Assembly: GCA_029975055.1 (NCBI GenBank)
Contig: JARKPU010000067.1
Coordinates: forward strand, 271,715-335,714
Reading direction: 5' to 3'
Length of the DNA: 64,000 nt
DNA from: Anaerolinea sp.
GTDB lineage: Bacteria > Chloroflexota > Anaerolineae > Anaerolineales > Anaerolineaceae
In this document: piece by piece, positions 59,285-64,000 of the stretch
Layout of the letters: every line of letters starts with the position of its first letter
How positions within the stretch are numbered: position 1 is the first letter of the stretch
Made by a program: the position numbers and the translations under genes
The notes under the pieces: generated by a model
Database searches by the model: none
Told to the model about the DNA's origin: nothing
The model's input: only the letters and a program-made list of their open reading frames with translations

Positions 59285-60367
59285 TCAACGAATCTTCCGC
59301 AACACCTCCACCGCCTGCTCAACCAGCCCAAGGTGCGCCTGCGAACCCATGTGCCCCAGGCGGAACACCTTGCCCGCCAGCGGGCCGTAGGAACCGCCCA
59401 TCACCAGCCCGTGCTCGCGCGCCTTGCGGTCCAGCTCCGCCCAGGTGGTGCCTTGCGGCACCTTCACCGCCGTCACCGTGGGTGATTGCACCGCCCCCGG
59501 CGCCGGGAACAGCTCATAACCGCCCTCGGCCAGCAGGGCGCGGCAGCGGGCCGCCGCCTGCTCGTGGCGGGCAAAGACCTGCTCCAGGCCTTCCTCCAGC
59601 AACAGCCGGATGCCCGCCTCCAGCGCCGCCATGCCATGCCAGTAGGGCGTGTAGGGGAAGTAAAAATCGCGCTGGGCGGTGGCAAAGGGTTTGAGCGCGT
59701 CATAGCCGGGGTAATCCACCTCTTCGATGACCCGCCAGGCCGCCTCGCTGACCGCCACGAAGGACATGGCCGGAGGAACGCTGAGCGCCTTCTGCGAGCC
59801 GCCCAGCAGCAGGTCGATGCCCCATTCATCCACCAGCACCGGCGCGCCGCCCAGGCTGGCAACCGCATCCACATACAGCAGCGGAACGCCGTGTTTGCGC
59901 TTCAGGCGGCCAAGCTCCTCCAGCGGGTTGAGCGTGCCGGAGGGCGTCTCGCAGTGGATGATGGTGATCATCTTCGGGCGGAACTCAACGATCGCCGCCT
60001 CCACCGCCGACCAATCCTGCACAGTTTGGTCGTAGGCCAGGCCGAGGGTGCGCACCTCTGCGCCGATCGAGCGCGCCATATCGGCCACGCCGTAACCGAA
60101 CACGCCCGTGGCGATGGAAAGCACGCCCTCCCCGGGGCGCAGGCAGCTTTTGAGCGCCCCCCACAGCGCCAGCATCCCCTCGCCGGTCTGGATGGCCACC
60201 TTGTTTTTCGTCGCCAGGATGCGCTGCAGGCCCGCCTCGCAGCGGTTATACAGTTCCAGGAATTCAGGCTCCAGGTCGCCGGAGCCAAAATCGACGGCAT
60301 ACGCCGCAAGCACCTCCGGGGGCACGCGCACCGGCCCCGGAACCATGGGGATTGGGTAAGTTTGCAT
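59285..60367 (-). CDS. Class V PLP-dependent aminotransferase (serine-pyruvate/alanine-glyoxylate type)
   Basis: Aminotransferase of 360 residues. It has PMVPGPVRVPPEVL at the start, TGEGMLALWGALKS, HCETPSGTLNPLEEL, YVDAVASLGG and the PLP lysine in LLGGSQKALSVPPAM. The family uses small substrates such as glyoxylate, pyruvate, alanine, serine or phosphonates. It is the last gene of a sugar-catabolism operon, 3 nt after the kinase, which suggests it handles an oxo-acid product. The substrate is unknown. Confidence 0.9.
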   Translation of the reverse strand: MQTYPIPMVPGPVRVPPEVLAAYAVDFGSGDLEPEFLELYNRCEAGLQRILATKNKVAIQTGEGMLALWGALKSCLRPGEGVLSIATGVFGYGVADMARSIGAEVRTLGLAYDQTVQDWSAVEAAIVEFRPKMITIIHCETPSGTLNPLEELGRLKRKHGVPLLYVDAVASLGGAPVLVDEWGIDLLLGGSQKALSVPPAMSFVAVSEAAWRVIEEVDYPGYDALKPFATAQRDFYFPYTPYWHGMAALEAGIRLLLEEGLEQVFARHEQAAARCRALLAEGGYELFPAPGAVQSPTVTAVKVPQGTTWAELDRKAREHGLVMGGSYGPLAGKVFRLGHMGSQAHLGLVEQAVEVLRKIR

Positions 60368-60370
60368 CGC

Positions 60371-61300
60371 TCACTCTCCTTCCGGCCAGATCTCGCGCGC
60401 GTATGGGTAGCCCTGGTAATCGCCCTCCACCTGCACCGCGGCGGCCCCCACGCGCGCGCCCAGCGCCAGGCAATCTGCCAGGGCAAGCCCGCGCAGCTGC
60501 CCGGCGATGAAGCCCGCATTGAAGCCGTCGCCCGCGCCTACGGGGTCGAGCACCCGCTCCACCGGGAAGGCCGGCGAGCGGGTCACCTCGCCGTCTGCCA
60601 GGGCCAGCGCGCCTTGCTCGGCCTGCTTGAGCACCACCACGCGCGGCCCCAGGGCCGCGGCGGCCTGCAGCGCCTCCAGCGGGTCATCCACCCCCAGCAC
60701 GGCCCGGGCGTCTTCGTGGCCCATCAACAGCAGGTCGGCCTGCCGCATCAGCGGCAGCAGCGCCGCGCGGGCGGCCTCGGCGCTCCACAGGCGCGGGCGG
60801 AAGTTCGGGTCGAAAGACACCAGCGCCCCCGCCTGCCGCGCCAGCTCGATTGCCTTCCGGCAGGCCGCCGCGCAGCCCGGGCCGAGCGCCGGGGTAATGC
60901 CCGTCAGGTGCACCACCTTTGCCCCGGAAAACTGCTCTGCGCTCAGGTCGCCCGCCCCCAGCCTGGAAGCCGCCGACCCGGCCCGGTAGTAGTACACCCG
61001 GCGCCGGCCGTCGGGCAGGTGTTCGCGGAAGAAAACCCCCGTTGGCGCGTGCGGATCTGCCAGCAGGGCGCTCACATCCACGCCCTCCTGCTCCAAGCGG
61101 CGGCGGATGCGCGCGCCGAACGGATCTTGCCCCACGCGGCTGATGAAGCGCGCGCTGTGGCCCAGCCGGCAGAGCGCAATGCACAGGTTCGACTCCGCCC
61201 CGGCCAGGTCAAGCCGCAGGCGGGTGCAATCTTCCAGCCCCGCCGGTTCATCCGGGTAGGCCAGCGCCATGCACTCGCCCAGGGTGACCACGTCGCTCAT
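60371..61300 (-). CDS. PfkB-family sugar kinase (2-keto-3-deoxygluconate kinase-like)
   Basis: Ribokinase-like kinase of 309 residues. LAGAESNLCIALCRLG resembles KDG kinases; ATP-site motif DPVGAGDGFNAGF carries the catalytic Asp. It could phosphorylate 2-keto-3-deoxy sugar acids from fucose or uronate breakdown. Fructokinase or ribokinase activity is an alternative. It lies 7 nt from the epimerase gene. Confidence 0.88.
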   Translation of the reverse strand: MSDVVTLGECMALAYPDEPAGLEDCTRLRLDLAGAESNLCIALCRLGHSARFISRVGQDPFGARIRRRLEQEGVDVSALLADPHAPTGVFFREHLPDGRRRVYYYRAGSAASRLGAGDLSAEQFSGAKVVHLTGITPALGPGCAAACRKAIELARQAGALVSFDPNFRPRLWSAEAARAALLPLMRQADLLLMGHEDARAVLGVDDPLEALQAAAALGPRVVVLKQAEQGALALADGEVTRSPAFPVERVLDPVGAGDGFNAGFIAGQLRGLALADCLALGARVGAAAVQVEGDYQGYPYAREIWPEGE

Positions 61301-61307
61301 GGCCGCC

Positions 61308-62183
61308 TCAGTAATCTGCGTCTGGGTCGCGCTGGCTGTATTTGGGCTGCCAGCCGAGCACGCGCTTGGCGCGGCTGCAATCTACCAGGCTGCGGTATGG
61401 AGCGCCGGCCAAATATTCGCCCGGCGAGACCTTCGGCCAGGGCAGATGACCGTAGTAGGTATCCACCAGTTCCTGCGTGGGCTGGTTCATCGACGTATCG
61501 TCTGCGGTGATCAGGAAAGCCTGGTGGCCCGAGAAATCGGCCGTCAGGGCCAGCAGGGCCGCCTCGCACACATCGCGCACGTCCACGTAGGAGAAGAAAT
61601 CCGGCCTGGAAAACTCGGCCTTGCGCTCTTCGGGGATCCATTTCCACCAGCTACGCGCCCCGCCGCCCGGGTAGATGACCATCGTCGGGCGCAGGCTGGC
61701 GATCACCATCTCGCTGCGCCGCACGAAGGCATCGCAAAGCTCCTCGCCGATGTGCTTGGAGAGGAAGTAAGAGCGCGCGGTGCGGTGCGGCAGGTCGTCG
61801 TCGAGCGGCAGGTAGAGGTCGTCGCGGAAAGGCTCGGCATGCCCGAGCGCGTTGATGCTCGAGAAGTTCACCACCCGCCCCACGCCCGCCTCCGAGCAGG
61901 CCAGCAGCACGTTCCAGGTGCCCTGGATGTTCGTCTGCAGAATGTCTGCGTCGCGTCCGGGCACATCGTAGGGAATCGCCGCCAGGTGCACCACGGCGTC
62001 CATGCCCTGCACCAACCGGCGCACCAGCGCCAGGTCGCAGATATCGCCGGGCGTGTGCTCCCAATCGCTGCCCTTCTTCTGCGCCGTGAAGTCCAGCGTG
62101 CGCAGCGCATGCCCGGCTTCCAGCAGGCGCTTCACCATCCAGCTTCCAATTCCACCGGTGCTGCCGGTGACCAGAATACGCAT
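61308..62183 (-). CDS. NAD-dependent epimerase/dehydratase (extended SDR)
   Basis: Short-chain dehydrogenase of 291 residues. The N-terminal TGSTGGIGSWMV Rossmann motif, VVHLAAIP, and YFLSK catalytic Tyr-Lys pair with NFSSINALG are typical. Uronate dehydrogenase or a sugar 1-dehydrogenase fits the operon; a UDP-sugar epimerase is another option. It is preceded by a hairpin and the fucosidase gene. Confidence 0.86.
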   Translation of the reverse strand: MRILVTGSTGGIGSWMVKRLLEAGHALRTLDFTAQKKGSDWEHTPGDICDLALVRRLVQGMDAVVHLAAIPYDVPGRDADILQTNIQGTWNVLLACSEAGVGRVVNFSSINALGHAEPFRDDLYLPLDDDLPHRTARSYFLSKHIGEELCDAFVRRSEMVIASLRPTMVIYPGGGARSWWKWIPEERKAEFSRPDFFSYVDVRDVCEAALLALTADFSGHQAFLITADDTSMNQPTQELVDTYYGHLPWPKVSPGEYLAGAPYRSLVDCSRAKRVLGWQPKYSQRDPDADY

Positions 62184-62209
62184 ACAACCTCCAAAACGCC
62201 CCTTCCCGG

Positions 62210-62247
62210 CCTCCCCTCAAAATGAACAAGACCATCTTGAGGGGAGG
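62210..62247. other. Intercistronic hairpin between fucosidase and epimerase genes
   Basis: CCTCCCCTCAA (62210-62220) and TTGAGGGGAGG (62237-62247) form a perfect 11-bp stem with a 16-nt loop. It has no T-run directly behind it, so it may stabilise or separate mRNA segments rather than terminate. Confidence 0.6.
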
Positions 62248-62263
62248 AACGGAAGGCGGGGAA

Positions 62264-63523
62264 TTACTTCATCACCAGATCCAGCACAGTATCCCAATCA
62301 TCCGGCAGGGTGGCTGTCGGGAAGCTGACGAAGGCGTCATCGGGGTACTCGGCGGCGTTCCACGGACGGTCGAGGCGGATCTCAGAACCGTCGGCCAGCA
62401 GGCGCGCGTAAGCCACCTTGCCTTCCATCCCGCGCAGATTCACCGGGCCGATGCCGCGGTCGAGCACATGCGCGTAGAGGTGCCCGGCCTTGCTCGTCCA
62501 GCGGCCCCACTCGGGCTTTTCCAGGCGGGCGTTGCCGCAGCCATAGATGCTCTCGCCGTTCCGGCGCATCCACCCGCCCACCTGCCCGAGGATCTCCACA
62601 CACTCCGGCGGGATCTCGCCTTTGGCCGTCGGCCCGACGTTGAGCAGCAAATTGCCGCCCTTCGAGACGCACTCCACCAGCGCCCGCACCACGGTTTTGG
62701 CGGGCTTCCAGTTCTTATCCCAGGCGGCGTAGCCCCAATGATCGTTGAGGGTGATGCAGGCCTCCCATGGGATCGGCTCGCCCGCTTCGTTCGTCACCCC
62801 TTCGGCGGGGATGATCTGCTCGGGCGAGGCGAAATCGCCGGCGTAAATCTCCGGCTCGCGCGCCTTGATGTTGCCCCCCAGGCGGTTGTCGATGATGATC
62901 TCGGGCTGCAAGGTGCGCACCATGCGCACCAGCTCGCTGGCCTTCCAGGCCTCGCCGCGCATCTCGTCGTAAGAGAAGTCGAACCAGATGATGTCGATCT
63001 TGCCGTAGTTGGTGAGCAGCTCTTCCACCTGGTTGCGCACGTAATCGGCGTAGCGCGGTAGGTTGCCGGTGTGGTCTTTATACTCCGGGAAATTGCGGAA
63101 GGGGTGAATGCGGTCGCCGGCAACCGGGTAATCGGGGTGGTGCCAGTCGAGCAGCGAGTAATAGAAGCCCACCTTGAGGCCCTCGGCGCGGAAGGCTTCC
63201 ACATATTCCTTCACCAGGTCGCGCCCGGCAGGGGTGTTGGTGGCCTTGTAATCGGTGTACTTCGAGTCAAACAGGCAGAAGCCGTCGTGGTGCTTGCTGG
63301 TCATCACCACGTACTTCATCCCGGCCGATTTTGCCACGCGCGCCCAGGCGTGCGGATCATAATTGACCGGGTTGAAGGTCTCGAAGAACGGCTGGTAGGC
63401 GGCCTCAGGGATGCTCTCCTGCTGCTTCACCCACTCACCGCGCGCCGGGATGGCATACAGCCCCCAATGGATGAACATGCCAAAGCGCGCATCTAAAAAC
63501 CATTTCATGTACTCTTTTTCCAT
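62264..63523 (-). CDS. Alpha-L-fucosidase, glycoside hydrolase family 29
   Basis: Retaining fucosidase of 419 residues. It shows RFGMFIHWGLYAIP, YVVMTSKHHDGFCLFDS, GFYYSLLDWHHPDYP and the nucleophile Asp in IIWFDFSYD. No signal peptide is seen, so it is probably cytosolic. I chose ATG 63523 because AAGGGAG is well spaced for it, whereas it abuts ATG 63529. The frame is the first complete gene of the sugar operon after the isomerase. Confidence 0.93.
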   Translation of the reverse strand: MEKEYMKWFLDARFGMFIHWGLYAIPARGEWVKQQESIPEAAYQPFFETFNPVNYDPHAWARVAKSAGMKYVVMTSKHHDGFCLFDSKYTDYKATNTPAGRDLVKEYVEAFRAEGLKVGFYYSLLDWHHPDYPVAGDRIHPFRNFPEYKDHTGNLPRYADYVRNQVEELLTNYGKIDIIWFDFSYDEMRGEAWKASELVRMVRTLQPEIIIDNRLGGNIKAREPEIYAGDFASPEQIIPAEGVTNEAGEPIPWEACITLNDHWGYAAWDKNWKPAKTVVRALVECVSKGGNLLLNVGPTAKGEIPPECVEILGQVGGWMRRNGESIYGCGNARLEKPEWGRWTSKAGHLYAHVLDRGIGPVNLRGMEGKVAYARLLADGSEIRLDRPWNAAEYPDDAFVSFPTATLPDDWDTVLDLVMK

Positions 63524-63542
63524 TCCCATCTCCCTTAGAATC

Positions 63543-64000
63543 TTAGCGGCCCATTAACCTGAGCGCCTCGCGGCAGCGCGCCACCGAATCGAGCGGCGCA
63601 GCCGGGTCGCTCTCGTGCTCGACGATATACCATTCCGTCTTGCCCTGCGCCTCGCACAGCGCGAACACCTCCGCCCAGGGAACTTCTCCCTCGCCGATGA
63701 CGGCGCGCGGGTTGGCGCGCGAAAATTCCTTGAGGTGAATCGTCACCGAGCGGCCCGGGTAGCGCTTGAGGTACCCCAGCGGGTCGGCGCCGCCGTGCAT
63801 CGCGTTCCCCAGGTCGAGCTGCATGAACACCTCCGGCGCTGCCGCCCCATAGAACAGGTCGAAGCCCGTGGAGCCTTCCACCGGCAGAAATTCGACATCA
63901 TGGTTGTGGTAGCCCACCAGCATGCCGTGCGGGCGCAGCCGTTCGGCGATCTGGCTGAACAGCCCGGCCAGTTCGAGCCAGCCGGCCTTCGTGCTGCGCA
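63543..64000 (-). CDS. Sugar phosphate isomerase/epimerase (TIM barrel), N-terminus beyond window
   Basis: The C-terminal 152 residues of a xylose-isomerase-like TIM-barrel protein are visible: VGYHNHDVEF, LDLGNAMHGGADP, TIHLKEF and VEHESDPAAP give the metal-binding His/Asp/Glu pattern of this family. The frame is open to the right edge. It ends 20 nt before the fucosidase start and belongs to the same operon. Confidence 0.85.
   Translation of the reverse strand, partial: RSTKAGWLELAGLFSQIAERLRPHGMLVGYHNHDVEFLPVEGSTGFDLFYGAAAPEVFMQLDLGNAMHGGADPLGYLKRYPGRSVTIHLKEFSRANPRAVIGEGEVPWAEVFALCEAQGKTEWYIVEHESDPAAPLDSVARCREALRLMGR

Noticed and set aside
1..64000. tRNA or rRNA genes
   Set aside because: No T-loop/anticodon pattern or rRNA sequence was recognised on either strand by eye.

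Overview
The window is GC-rich and densely packed, and it looks chromosomal. It holds long PAS/GAF histidine kinases, a BTAD-cyclase-NB-ARC regulator, ABC-2 exporters, GH35 and GH29 enzymes, and a Sec-type peroxiredoxin. Many start codons are preceded by GAGGTGAG-type ribosome sites, and TACAAT-type -10 boxes recur. I infer a Chloroflexota bacterium of Anaerolineae type. This rests on gene style only, because no rRNA or tRNA is present. There is no prophage, integrase, transposase or CRISPR array. Two genes are cut by the window edges: a KimA-like permease at the left and a sugar isomerase at the right.

Layout. 1-4.4 kb: KimA-like permease and a three-gene ABC-2 exporter operon. 4.6-8.0 kb: adenosine deaminase and a GH35 beta-galactosidase. 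8.3-17.4 kb: a histidine kinase, two response regulators and a giant Tat-exported multicopper oxidase carrying twelve glycine-rich repeats; two promoters here share one architecture. 17.7-19.9 kb: an orphan KdpDE-like pair. 20-22.5 kb: serC, a PEBP lipoprotein and a Nudix hydrolase. 22.5-26.8 kb: the 1118-residue BTAD/cyclase/NB-ARC regulator, a GyrI-like protein and a receiver/kinase pseudogene. 27-30.6 kb: an ABC exporter, a selenocysteine peroxiredoxin with a SECIS-like hairpin, GC-rich palindromic repeats and thioredoxin. 30.9-34.2 kb: metY under a SAM-I riboswitch with a duplicated terminator module, divergent from pdxST. 34.4-36.6 kb: a secreted GSDH-like/PKD protein.

36.6-44.6 kb is a single-strand signalling operon. 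In transcription order it encodes a STAS protein, a globin-double-Rieske fusion, a Tat lipoprotein solute-binding protein, a dCache histidine kinase, a CheY-like receiver, a SpoIIE-type PP2C phosphatase and a small unknown protein. It joins redox/heme sensing, solute sensing and partner switching, with no permease and no anti-sigma kinase in view. 44.6-47.2 kb: a flavin disulfide reductase, an ECF sigma factor and a divergent receiver. 47.5-50.6 kb: a NarL-type two-component pair. 50.9-55.7 kb: a TSUP exporter, then a unit made of a promoter, a 25-residue Cys-ending peptide, a GC hairpin and a heterodimeric ABC exporter. 55.9-59.1 kb: the three-gene GlpA-like oxidoreductase / FAD oxidoreductase / DUF1667 set. 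59.3-64 kb: an operon of sugar and amino-group metabolism (aminotransferase, PfkB kinase, NAD epimerase, GH29 fucosidase, TIM-barrel isomerase).

The strongest candidates for new biology are the globin-Rieske-STAS-PP2C operon, the peptide-ABC exporter unit, the selenoperoxiredoxin without its usual resolving cysteine, the tandem SAM-I expression platform and the repeat-inserted multicopper oxidase.
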